This document shows, one piece after another, positions 23,962 to 33,681 of a stretch of 64,000 bases of DNA. How positions within the stretch are numbered: position 1 is the first letter of the stretch; every line of letters starts with the position of its first letter. Made by a program: the position numbers and the translations under genes. The notes beneath the pieces were generated by a model. The model ran no database searches. It saw nothing but the letters and a program-made list of their open reading frames with translations, and was not told the DNA's origin. The DNA comes from Paracamarosporium sp. OC-R06-R3 (taxonomy: Eukaryota > Ascomycota > Dothideomycetes > Pleosporales > Didymosphaeriaceae). The DNA lies in assembly GCA_019828545.1 (NCBI GenBank), contig JACVRA010000170.1, positions 186,001 through 250,000 of the forward strand. Direction: 5' to 3'.

Positions 23962-25219
23962 CTAGGCGGCTTGTTGTGCGCTGGTCGACGTCCTCGGGGG
24001 TTGGGTGTTCCCCGTCGCCTGAAGCACTCGCTGCTGTTCGGCCTCCTTTCTCTTGACCAGCAAGCTTTTGAACGCGCCCAGCCATTTTGACAAGGTATTT
24101 TCGTCAAGCGCGCTGAAACGAAAGTTCTTCTCCTCGGAAATGACCTGAAAGCAATGCTGCTTGCTCTTGGATGGAGGATCGATGTCGACGGCGTTGATGA
24201 TACTGGAGAATGGAATGACGAGGTTGGCAGCATACTCCTCTTCGTTCTTGTAGAGTCCAAGTGCCTTCGGTCGAAGAACTACCCAGACCTTCTTCCATTG
24301 CCGTACACCTCCCTTCGATTTCAGTACGTAAAGCCAACCGTGATAGATGACTCGTTCATTGTCTGGAATCGTGCTGATGTTGCTTTGCTGGCTGAAATTA
24401 TGGGGCTGCTCCTCCAGTGGTACTGTAAGTGAGTTGGCAGAACCCTGGAATTTCGCGTGGACAGGCCCGCCTGTGTCTGAGAAGTCCGAGAAGGAACCTC
24501 GTTCGTTTCCAGAGTAGTGTAAAGTGTGCGAAGGCCGTCGCGCGCTGTGCATGTTCTCCGGAGCCACTGAGCTCGTTGGTCGCTCTACTTCAGACGAGCT
24601 TGATCCAATGATGTCTCGTTTGGACCTGTCAAAACCACTAAAGGTCGTCTTGCCAGACGGACTCATGACAACCATTTCCTCTTCGTCTTCGTCTATACGT
24701 GCCTCGGCTCGAATGAGATCGACCCACTGTTGCGCCTCCTTTTCCGTCGGTGCGCCGAGATGGTAGTTGCGCGCGGGGGAGAAGACGCCAAAGACATGCT
24801 GTATCTTCTTCTTGGAGTCCTTCTGGCGCGCAACGGCAGTGATTTCGGAAAGGGTGATTTGGTGACGGAGCTTGGTCTCGTCCTTGTCGCGGTAGATGGA
24901 GAGCAGGTTCGGGCGGAGGACAATGTAGACGGGCTTCCATTGCTGTGCATCGTGTCAAGACATGGACAAACAAGGGTGGAATGGCAGGGGCTCTTACCTT
25001 TGTCTTGCGGGTGCGTTTCATGATGGTGCCCGACTTGATGACACGGTCAAACTCGAAGCTGCCGTTCTGGTTGACGGGCGACATGACGCTGGCATTGTTG
25101 GCTCGCAAGGCTTCGAAGCGTGGCTGGTGAGCGGGCGTGGTGAGGTCCATGGGCGCCGGGCGGATGGAGATGGGCTTGGTGGGTGTGTGGAAATTGTGTT
25201 CGGTCATTGTGAGTGCCAT
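23962..25219 (-). CDS. Tandem pleckstrin-homology domain protein (Opy1-like)
   Basis: Two exons (25219..24998, 24942..23962; 55-bp intron, phase 0) give 400 aa. PH domain 1 spans about residues 60-165: VIKSGTIMKRTRKTK, QWKPVYIVLRPN, VFGVFSPARNYHLGAPTEKEAQQWVDLIR. PH domain 2 spans about 272-367: YHGWLYVLKSKGGVRQWKKV, WVVLRPKALGLYKNEEEY, FRFSALDENTLSKWLGAF. A Ser/Thr-rich linker separates them. The layout matches the Opy1 type of phosphoinositide-binding adaptor, but without comparison I give no symbol. Expected at the plasma membrane as a PI(4,5)P2 reader. It is divergent from EFL1, sharing a 539-bp promoter region. Confidence 0.88.
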
Positions 25220-25758
25220 GGTGGCACCCAGAGGCAGACGTTGGGGAGGTAAAGGGGGTGTTTGCGGTGCGAATGGCGGTATGTTTGGGGGGCTCGAGTC
25301 CGCTATGATGCTTGGCCTGTGCTATAGCAGGGAGATCGACCGCGACGGTAGGCGAGAGGCAGGGGCCATGCGAGGGTCGAGCTTGGCCATGGAGCACGAG
25401 CCGTGGCAGCAGGAGCGTCGAGGTGTTTGCAGACACGTCGACCGTCGCCCGTCATCTTCTCATGATGGCCGTTGACGCGTCGACAGAGGCACAGGGTTAG
25501 CTCGCGGATGTGATCGGCGGCGGCGGGAACTGACGTACGGCTGCGTCGCACACTGCCGCCACCAGCCAGTAGCGGGGTCCACGGCGTTTGGCTCTCCCAA
25601 AATTCCCACGCCCGCAGCCAACCGTTTCCTGCAACTCCAGGACCACCGCCGTCCTTGGTCATCTTACCTGGTTTGACATTGCTCGCGGCTCTTCTGATCG
25701 CCGCGCTGAAACGGCTCCTTCGCTCCCCACCAGGCCACCCCCGAAGGAAGCTCCAGAA
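25220..25758. other. Divergent promoter region (PH gene / EFL1)
   Basis: 539 bp, GC-rich, between two divergent starts. ORFs run through it on both strands but none has a domain; treated as non-coding regulatory sequence. Confidence 0.5.
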
Positions 25759-28700
25759 ATGCCTGTCGTGGCGCCCGAGAAGCTGGTGTCGCTGCAGCAC
25801 GCGGCTGAAGGCATCAGAAACGTACTCTAAACTCCCTCCAGCTTCGTCTGTGGCCCTCGCTCACTGTGCGCAGATATGCATCCTTGCCCACGTCGTACGT
25901 CCCTTGCACTTTGCTCGCCCTCGTCTCTGCTAAAGTCGCCAGGACCATGGCAAAACCTCGCTCACCGACGCCCTCATCGCCACAAACGGCATCATCTCGC
26001 CCAAGCTCGCTGGCAAGATACGCTACCTGGACTCGAGGCCAGATGAGCAGCTGCGGGGCATCACCATGGAGTCCTCTGCCATCTCGCTATACTTTTCCCT
26101 GCTTCGGCGATCCGCACCAGATGCACAGCCCGAGCAGAAGGAGTTCCTCATAAACTTGATAGATTCGCCTGGTCACATTGACTTCAGTTACGAAGTCTCA
26201 ACCGCCTCGCGCCTCTGCGACGGCGCCGTCGTGCTTGTAGATGCCGTTGAAGGCGTGTGTAGCCAGACTGTCACAGTGTTGCGACAGACGTGGATCGAGA
26301 AACTAAAGCCCTTGCTCGTGATTAACAAAATGGATAGGCTAATCACAGAACTGAAAATGAGCCCAGGAGAGGCCTACACTCATCTGAGTAAGCTGTTGGA
26401 ACAGGTCAACGCCGTCATGGGTAGCTTCTACCAAGGCGAACGCATGGAGGATGACCTCCGCTGGCGAGAGAAGATGGAAGAGCGACTTAACGCTGCCGCC
26501 GCTGAGAAGGCTAACTCAAGCTCCTCAATCCTCGAAAACGGTGACAGTATAGACACAACCAACACTCCCGCCGAATATGAGGAGAAGGACGACGAAGACA
26601 TTTACTTCGCGCCCGAGAACAATAACGTCATATTCAGCAGCGCCATCGATGGATGGGCGTTTACTGTCAGACAGTTTGCAAGCCTGTACGAGCGAAAGCT
26701 TGGCATCAAGCGCTCTGTGCTGGAGAAAGTCCTCTGGGGCGACTTCTACCTAGACCCCAAATCGAAACGCGTTCTGGGTTACAAGCATCTCAAAGGCCGC
26801 AATCTCAAGCCTATGTTCGTCCAGCTCGTGCTCGACAACATCTGGGCCGTGTATGAAGCTACTACAGGAGGTAACAACGGGAAGGGGTGCGTGGATTTCC
26901 TTTCCTCTTGCTTTGCGCTGTATATACCCTATTCAATATACTCATACATGTTCCAACAGAGATCCTGCAATGGTTGAGAAGATCACCAAGTCACTCAATT
27001 TGACGATTCCAGCACATGTTCTGCGATCCCGCGATCCACGAGCTCTTCTTACTACACTTTTTGCATCTTGGTTACCTCTCTCCACAGCATTACTCGTCTC
27101 CGTGACCGAATACCTACCATCACCACCCAAAGCTCAAGCTGAGCGGATACCGGAGATCGTGGACAACTCTCCCGGCGCTGATTTCGTTGCCCCTGAAGTC
27201 AAGGACGCTATGGTCGACTTCAAAGCCTCCAAGGACGCGCCTGTGGTTGCCTACGTAAGTAAAATGGTTTCAATACCCGAGAGCGAACTGCCGGAGAACA
27301 AGCGAAGAGGAGGAGCACTCAGTGCTGAAGAAGCCCGAGAGCTTGGTCGCAAGAAACGTGCGGAGATTGCCCGGCAGCAAGCATTGGCAAGTGGTGGTGC
27401 CAATGATGTTGAAAGTGTAACCAATGCGCTCAGCTCAGCTGCGATTGGAGAGTCAGAAACACCAGAAGAGGGCGAAGATACCAAAGAAGAAGCAGAGCAT
27501 TTGATAGGGTTTGCACGCATCTACTCGGGCACACTGAGCGTTGGGGATGAAGTCTACGTTTTAGGACCAAAATTCACGCCAGCAAGACCGCATACTGCAC
27601 CTGAGCCACAGAAGGTTAAGGTCACCGCACTCTATCTAATGATGGGACGTGGCTTGGAATCCCTCACCACGGTCCCGGCTGGCGTTGTTTTCGGCATCGG
27701 TGGTCTCGCTGGACATGTTCTGAAGTCAGGAACACTGTGCTCGCAGCTTCCTGGCTCAGTCAATCTGGCTGGTATCAGCATGGGTACACACCCAATCGTG
27801 CGAGTTGCCCTGGAACCAGAGAACCCGTACGATCTGGACAAGATGATTAATGGCTTAAAGATGTTAGTCCAGAGCGACCCTTGCGCAGAGTATGAAGTGC
27901 TTCCAAGCGGCGAGCATGTCATTCTCACAGCCGGCGAATTACATCTTGAGCGGTGCTTGAAAGATCTCAAAGAGCGATTCGCAAAATGCGAAATCCAGGC
28001 CGGTGCCCCCATTGTGCCTTACCGAGAATCGATTGTTGCATCTACAGAGATGAATCCGCCAAAGGATCCGAACCTACCACGTGGTACTGTCATTGGTGTG
28101 ACGGTGAGCAAGCAAGTCTCCGTTCGCCTGCGCGTCCGTCCACTACCGGCAAACGTGACAGAGTTCCTCAGCAAGAATGCTGGAGCTATTAAGAGGCTCT
28201 TTGGTGATAAGAGGGACGAAGAGGAGAGGCAGCGGATTGCTGACGATACGCCTGCTGAAGGTCCAGTTGTCGAGCAAGATGGCATGGAGGAAGCAGAGCA
28301 GCTAGAAACAGGCCATACCTTGACCATCGACGAATTTAAGAAGCAGCTGCAAGATGCGTTCAACGATAAAGATAACAAAGGGCAACGAGAAATCTGGACA
28401 GGTGTCATTGAGACTATCGCAGCTTTCGGACCAAGGAGGATAGGCCCCAATATACTCGTTGATGCGACAAAAGAAGGCATATGCGCCAAACCGTACGCAT
28501 CACTCACTCCCCCTCCCTCTGTTATCGCTAACATCCTACAGCCTCCGCGAGTCTTCTTCACCCGATGCTAAACCTGAAGAATCGTCTACATCTCTCCTAA
28601 CCGCCCAAGCACTCACTGACAAGATAATCTACGCTTTCCAGCTCGCTACCGCCCAAGGCCCCCTCTGCGCCGAGCCCGTTCAAGGCATCGCCGTTTTCCT

Positions 28701-29271
28701 CGAAGAAGTCACACTTTCTTTAGCTGAAGAATCAGAAAATAATTCTGAGCGCATGGGCCGCCTTACCGGCGAGATCATCAAGACCGTCCGTTCATCGATT
28801 CACACAGGATTCCTGGACTGGTCCCCGCGCATGCTCCTCGCAATGTACACGTGCGAGATCCAGGCATCTACTGATGTCTTGGGGCGCGTGTATGCCGTTC
28901 TAACACGCCGTCGCGGTCAAATTCTCTCAGAGACACTATCCTCCACCTCGTCGGCCTCTACGACGGGAAACCAGACATTCACCATCAACGCGCTCTTACC
29001 TGTAGCAGAATCCTTTGGGTTCTCGGACGAAATCAGGAAACGGAGCTCCGGTAGCGCTTCGCCGCAGTTAAGGTTTGCAGGCTTCGAGATGCTGGACGAG
29101 GACCCGTTCTGGGTTCCTTTTACAGAAGACGAGCTTGAGGATTTGGGCGAGTTGGCGGATAAGGAGAATGTGGCGAAGAGGTATATGGAGAGGGTTAGGC
29201 GGAGGAAGGGGTTGGTTATCAAGGAGGTGTTGGTTAAGGATGCGGAGAAGCAGAAGAATTTGAAGAGGTAG
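25759..29271 (+). CDS. EFL1: Elongation factor-like GTPase 1, 60S ribosome maturation
   Basis: Cytoplasmic EF2-like GTPase that, with the SBDS/Sdo1 protein, releases Tif6/eIF6 from pre-60S subunits. Five exons (25759..25821, 25874..25894, 25943..26886, 26960..28492, 28542..29271) give 1096 aa, the normal EFL1 length. The 21-nt second exon encodes ICILAHV and with exon 3 rebuilds the P-loop AHVDHGKT (26-33). Other GTPase motifs: RGITMES, DSPGH (102-106), NKMD (156-159). EFL1-type insertions are present: an acidic Ser-rich stretch near residues 215-240 and the KKRAEIARQQA basic region. The domain IV/V region (GELHLERCLKDLKERF; GPRRIGPNIL; GRVYAVLTRRRGQI) follows. Distinguished from EF2 by these insertions and by the lack of the diphthamide-site context. 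Confidence 0.95.
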
Positions 29272-29412
29272 GTGGTATGGGCAGGGAGTCGGGGGATGAG
29301 TAGGTATGAATCCATATGTTATTACGAAAAAGTCTACCGCTTGCAACGCGATTTTAAAAAAACATAATTGTGACATTCACGCAGTTGCTAGCAGTGATTC
29401 AAGTTTTGTATA

Positions 29413-29554
29413 CAGTTCTCCCTGGTTCAATCGTGTAGCGTCGGGAGGATTGAAAGGGTGGCTACAGCAATTTTTGTATGAGAATTGCCCTTTGTACACC
29501 TGGTAAATCTTTTAAAATCCTTGTAATGCTACACGCTTGAACCAGGGGGGACTG
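29413..29554. mobile_element. MITE-like non-autonomous element, about 142 bp, TA target duplication
   Basis: Terminal inverted repeats of about 28 bp: the left end begins CAGTTCTCCCTGGTTCAA, and the right end read on the minus strand begins CAGTCCCCCCTGGTTCAA; both continue to a shared GTGTAGC. TA flanks both ends (29411..29412 and 29555..29556), as after Tc1/mariner-type insertion. The interior shows further imperfect self-complementarity (GCAATT...AATTGC) and no ORF, so the unit could fold into one long hairpin. The autonomous partner is not in the window. Confidence 0.7.
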
Positions 29555-29577
29555 TATACTGTCGCTCTATTCTTATA

Positions 29578-29705
29578 CCGATGCGATTGTTTTCTTTTTA
29601 CTACCCCCTTTTTTTGTGTTGATTTTCCGGGGAATATCTTTTGTATTCAGGCCTATGCTGAATTTTTGTAAAACAAAACCACAACTCTAGATACTGATGC
29701 GAACT
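29578..29705 (+). repeat. Diverged dispersed repeat, copy 1
   Basis: Shares an ordered set of blocks with about 33318..33450: TTGTTTTC, TACTA..CC, TTTTT.GTG..GATT, CTTTTGTAT, TCAGGCCTA.GC, a T-rich block followed by AAAACAA, and CTAGA...TGCGA. Spacing is similar with small indels. No ORF. Confidence 0.5.
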
Positions 29706-29973
29706 GTTATTTTGTGATGTGCATATCTATTTTGGAAAAGTCACGCCTACGTGAAACGAGGGAAGTGTCACAGGCCGAGCGACCAGCGCTCGTTTCGGCT
29801 TAGCGCAACACGAGACAATGACGCGCGTTGCGGCGGAGACAAATGGAACGCTCACTGCACGCTGACAGGCAAACCTTGGCTCGGGCCATCTTTGTCTCGC
29901 ACTGCCTCTATCGTGATCTTCTCTTCTGCTATCTCCTTTATACCCAACAACTTCTTTCCTATACTGTTTCACG

Positions 29974-31149
29974 ATGCTTTCGCGCACTGTGAACCTGGCG
30001 CTGGCCGCCGCAGGAGCGGCAAATGCCATCCTCATCCCTCCCAGCGTCTCCGCTGCGGAGCTGGATCTCGGCGACGATATGGCCATGGAGATCGCCGCCA
30101 GCTCGTATCCCCGCAGTGTTTCTTTGGACTGCGCGACATGCGAATTTGCTTCCAAGGAAGGTGACGGGTTCTCATGGACGCAGCGCAATGGGAACTCCTT
30201 CGTCTGTTGCCCCTCGGCTATTGCATCCGAACGACAGCTACTGACACAGGGACAGATGCTCGACTTCGACGTAGGACCTCAGGAAGACTCCCTCAACATC
30301 GACGGCGTCCAGCTGTACCCCCCAACCTTTGGCTACTTCACCCAGCCGTTCCGCGTCGCCCAAATCAACCCTGACGGCGAGAACTTGCCCCTCCGTGTCA
30401 CCGGCTATACCTTCCGCTACGACTCCGCTGAGACCGTTTCCGAGGCGGGCATCGAACTCATCCCCATGACCTTCAAGATCAAATCCATCGAAGGAAACAA
30501 CGTCGATCCTCCAGCGCTCACCATCAACCTTCTCAAGGACCCGAACGGCAAACTCATGATCGCATCTTTCCAGAAGACCAAGGCCGTTGAGGACACTCCT
30601 GCGAATAAGGAGAAGGAGAACAAGGAGAAGGAGTGCAAGGAATGGCCACTGTTGTGCAAGTGGAGGGGCATCATGGCCGATAGAGTCAACGGCCTAAAGT
30701 CGCACATGGGCAAGGCAGGCTGCCACAAGCACAAGGGCAACCCAATGGCCGAAGAGACTGTGGAAGGCAAGCCGCCGCACCGATTCCGTCCTGGACACCC
30801 ACACCACCGTCCGCATCACATGGGTCACCATGGCCATCGTCACCACCGCCATCACCGCGTGCACATGATGCTTCGACGCGCCTTCTTGACCATCTTTGTT
30901 CCCATCCTCATTGGTATCTTCGCGGGTACGCTTACGTATCTCATAGGCATGGCTCTGGGCTGCCTCATCGCCATCGCCATTGCGAAGTTCCGTGGCCAAT
31001 CAATCTATGAAAGCGTTGCCCAAGAGGAGGATGTAGAGGATGTAGAGGATCGTGACGAGAAAGAGGTTTACGCCGAGCTTCCCGTATATGATTCTCCTCC
31101 AGTCTATGAGGAGGCTATCAAGAAGGAGGACACGGAGGACAAGGAGTAG
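29974..31149 (+). CDS. Secreted/single-pass membrane protein, DUF7728-like, His-rich, PPxY tail
   Basis: 391 aa, single exon. N-terminal signal peptide (MLSRTVNLALAAAGAANA), then a domain with SLDCATCEFA and SFVCCPSA, a beta-rich DVGPQEDSLNIDGVQLYPP segment, and a lysine/glutamate-rich linker. A histidine-dense stretch lies at about residues 255-292 (HPHHRPHHMGHHGHRHHRHH). A membrane helix (FLTIFVPILIGIFAGTLTYL and beyond) follows and an acidic tail contains LPVYDSPPVYEEA, a PPxY-type ligand for Rsp5/NEDD4-like ubiquitin ligases. The layout matches uncharacterised fungal proteins I associate with DUF7728; function unknown. The His-rich region could bind metal; the tail suggests ubiquitin-directed sorting. 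Both are inferences. Confidence 0.85.
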   Translation: MLSRTVNLALAAAGAANAILIPPSVSAAELDLGDDMAMEIAASSYPRSVSLDCATCEFASKEGDGFSWTQRNGNSFVCCPSAIASERQLLTQGQMLDFDVGPQEDSLNIDGVQLYPPTFGYFTQPFRVAQINPDGENLPLRVTGYTFRYDSAETVSEAGIELIPMTFKIKSIEGNNVDPPALTINLLKDPNGKLMIASFQKTKAVEDTPANKEKENKEKECKEWPLLCKWRGIMADRVNGLKSHMGKAGCHKHKGNPMAEETVEGKPPHRFRPGHPHHRPHHMGHHGHRHHRHHRVHMMLRRAFLTIFVPILIGIFAGTLTYLIGMALGCLIAIAIAKFRGQSIYESVAQEEDVEDVEDRDEKEVYAELPVYDSPPVYEEAIKKEDTEDKE

Positions 31150-31553
31150 ATCAGTGCAAAAGAACGATGTGCAAGTGTAGGATATGGCCTTCAATTCAGA
31201 ATGGTAGGATGCGTCACTTGATTCCTGGCAACAATGCGACTTTATAATCATAGGCGCAGTACGGTCTCTTTGATCTGTTTAGACTTGCTTTCTCACGAAT
31301 CCCATTTGTATCTTATTTGTAGTTATGGCGCTCCTTCTTGGCATTAGTACAATTGCACCTGCTTCGTCTGATTTAGCGCTCTTGCCCTCCCTGCTACCTA
31401 CATTGCAGTGCACTTCACTCAGCCTTCACAACCCCGCCCCCGCCCACCCACCAGCACAGCCTCGTCTTCACCCTGCAGCAGCTAGCCTTCCGTCACAGCC
31501 TCCCATCCCTTCCTACACCATGTTTCCTCCGCTAAAAAACAACACCCCCCACG
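31150..31553. other. Intergenic region upstream of HET gene
   Basis: 404 bp; CT-rich on the + strand close to the HET start, as in fungal promoters. The ORF at 31325..31654 overlaps the HET gene start in another frame and has no domain. Confidence 0.5.
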
Positions 31554-33160
31554 ATGCGTCTGCTCAACGCGTCCACGATCCATCTCGAGTCGTTCCTCGA
31601 CGAAAACTCGGCTCCTCCCTACGCCATATTGTCGCATACGTGGGGCGAGGATGAAGTCACTTTTCAGGACCTAGAGTACGTGGGCGCGCATCCGGAGTCG
31701 TCGCGGACGCGCACTTGTATACTGCCTTCGCAGGGTTTTTATAAGATTCGGAAGTGTTGTGCGCAGGCTTTGGCCGATGGACTTGTACGTTGCTTTCTTA
31801 ACTCGTTGGTGGGATGGGCGAATGTAAAATATTTGATCGCTAGGATTGAGGTCGTGTTTAGGATTTTCGTATTTGTTTGAGACTTCGATTTGAACACCAT
31901 GGGAGAGAGCATGCTAACTCTAGTTCGCCATACTATAGAAGTACGTTTGGATTGACACATGCTGCATCGACAAGAGCAGCTCGGCCGAACTCTCTGAGGC
32001 GATCAACAGCATGTTCAAATGGTACAAGAAATCGGCCATCTGCTATGCTTACCTGGATGACATCCGTGACTTTGTAGCAATTCGAGGTGGCGGCGAAACT
32101 TCCTATATGCATGAGGATGCCAAAGTGGAGAGACAAGGTGGAGAAAGCTTGAACGAGTCATATCTGGCGAAGGCGCGGTGGTTCACGAGAGGGTGGACGT
32201 TGCAGGAGCTCATTGCGCCTCATCAAGTTATCTTCTATGCACAGCATTGGAGGCGTATTGGAAGGAAGACAGAGATGTTGGACGTGTTGGAGAGGATTAC
32301 AGGGATCAACAAGTACAGCCTAGTAAGTTTATCGCTCCTGTCATAGCCGATTATTGTACTTGTACAGTATTGAGTCAAAAGTGTAAGTACTTTGGACTTT
32401 AATACTGCGTGACACCAAGGACCACACAGGGTACTCAGAAGTCTAAAGTATGACTTTATATACTTCTACTAAGTATAAATAGATAGGAAGCGATCTACAC
32501 ATGGTTAGTGTAGCGAGAAAGATGAGCTGGGCAAGCAATAGACAGACGACCAGAACGGAGGACACTGCGTATTGCCTGCTCGGTATCTTTGACATAAACA
32601 TTCCTCTTCTCTACGGCGAGGGAGAAAAAGCATTTGTAAGGCTGCAAGAAGAGATCATGAAGAATTCGGCCGACCAGAGCCTCTTCGCGTGGGTGCCTGA
32701 CAGTATCCCCTCCAAGATCCTGGATTTGCGCGCCCATTTCTTCAATCACCAACCACCTAGTTCGTCTACTTTAGATCTCGTGGGGAAAGGGCTCGGGGTG
32801 GATGATTCCAAGAAAGTCTGCGGAGTGTTCGCAAAGCATCCGTGCGAGTTCAGCGGCATGTCGCAGATAAGCCAGTCATATACCAAGTTACCTTACAGAC
32901 TGACCAACAAGGGCGTGAAGATCACGCTGCCGATAATCCCGCTGGATCCCCGTACCCACGTAGCTTTGGCTGTGCTCGGATGTCGGGAATCCGGAAGCGA
33001 TCATCTGTTTCTCGGTATCGTCGTGCAGTCCCTTTTCAACAACCACGACTACTTTTTTCGACGCAATGACTTTGGTTTGGTGCGTGTACTGGCACAGGAT
33101 GTGGATAACGTGTCAGAGATGCGCAAAGTGTATCTGAGCAAAAAGCAACCGTTCTACTGA
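31554..33160 (+). CDS. HET (heterokaryon incompatibility) domain protein
   Basis: Three exons, 31554..31784, 31939..32322 and 32483..33160, give 430 aa. The HET domain motifs appear in order: APPYAILSHTWGEDEVTFQDL, YVWIDTCCIDKSSSAELSEA, AICYAYLDD, ARWFTRGWTLQELIAP, then MSWASNRQTTRTEDTAYCL and LLGIFDINIPLLYGEG. Such proteins trigger programmed death on fusion of incompatible hyphae or respond to non-self; many are orphan members. The second intron acceptor (32482) is chosen because it keeps phase 0 and gives IGSDLHMVSVARKMSWAS. Both introns are about 155 bp, three times the length of their neighbours in the window, so a further small exon inside them cannot be excluded. The C-terminal 220 residues have no recognised domain. 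Confidence 0.82.
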
Positions 33161-33681
33161 TATGATAACCAAAGAATGCTAGACTCAAGTTACAAAAGAA
33201 AAGCATCTTGACAGTGCGACAGGCAGAATAGCGTGATGACTCTATAAAGAGTAGCGTCGTAAAGAAGTCAGGCGCTCGATTTTGGCACTGGTGGTTTTGG
33301 ATGCCTTTGCTGGACATATGATGTTCTTGTTTTCTACTATGCCTATTTTTCGTGCCGATTCCCAGGAGGGGCACCTTTTTTGTATCACTTTATGTACTCA
33401 GGCCTACGCCAGACTTTTGCCAAAACAACCAGTAACTAGATGCGATGTCCTTATCTGAAAGCTAATCACAACACCGAGTGAAGATAACGAGAGACTGCGT
33501 ATGAATGCAAAGTCAATTTTTCATCACACAAACCCATGACCGTCGCTCTCTAAGGCTTCAATGCAGGCTTCAATGCAGACTCTGAGCCATCACCACAGAC
33601 ACTCTTCGTGCTTCCTACTCTCCCTTTAAACACTCACGCAGGCCACACGCTCCAGCCCGTCGTACATAGTAGCACGCTCAT
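33161..33681. other. Intergenic, convergent gene ends, holding repeat copy 2
   Basis: 521 bp between the HET gene and the GH28-like gene 3' ends. Contains the second diverged repeat copy and a small direct duplication (GGCTTCAATGCA twice near 33560). No gene. Confidence 0.5.
33318..33450 (+). repeat. Diverged dispersed repeat, copy 2
   Basis: Partner of 29578..29705, same orientation, downstream of the HET gene. Best-preserved block is TCAGGCCTACGC followed by a T-rich stretch, AAAACAA and AACTAGA. Confidence 0.5.

Larger units (their letters stand above)
29272..29973. other. Intergenic region holding two repeats
   Basis: About 700 bp between EFL1 and the DUF7728-like gene. It contains the MITE-like element (29413..29554) and the first copy of a diverged repeat (about 29578..29705). 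No gene is seen. Confidence 0.6.

Noticed and set aside
23763..24260. 165-codon minus-strand ORF overlapping the tandem-PH gene
   Set aside because: It is an alternate frame of the PH gene end; the PH frame has clear domain motifs.
31325..31654. 109-codon ORF overlapping the HET start
   Set aside because: It is a Pro/Leu-rich read of a CT-rich promoter and conflicts with the HET frame, which has a clear domain from its ATG.
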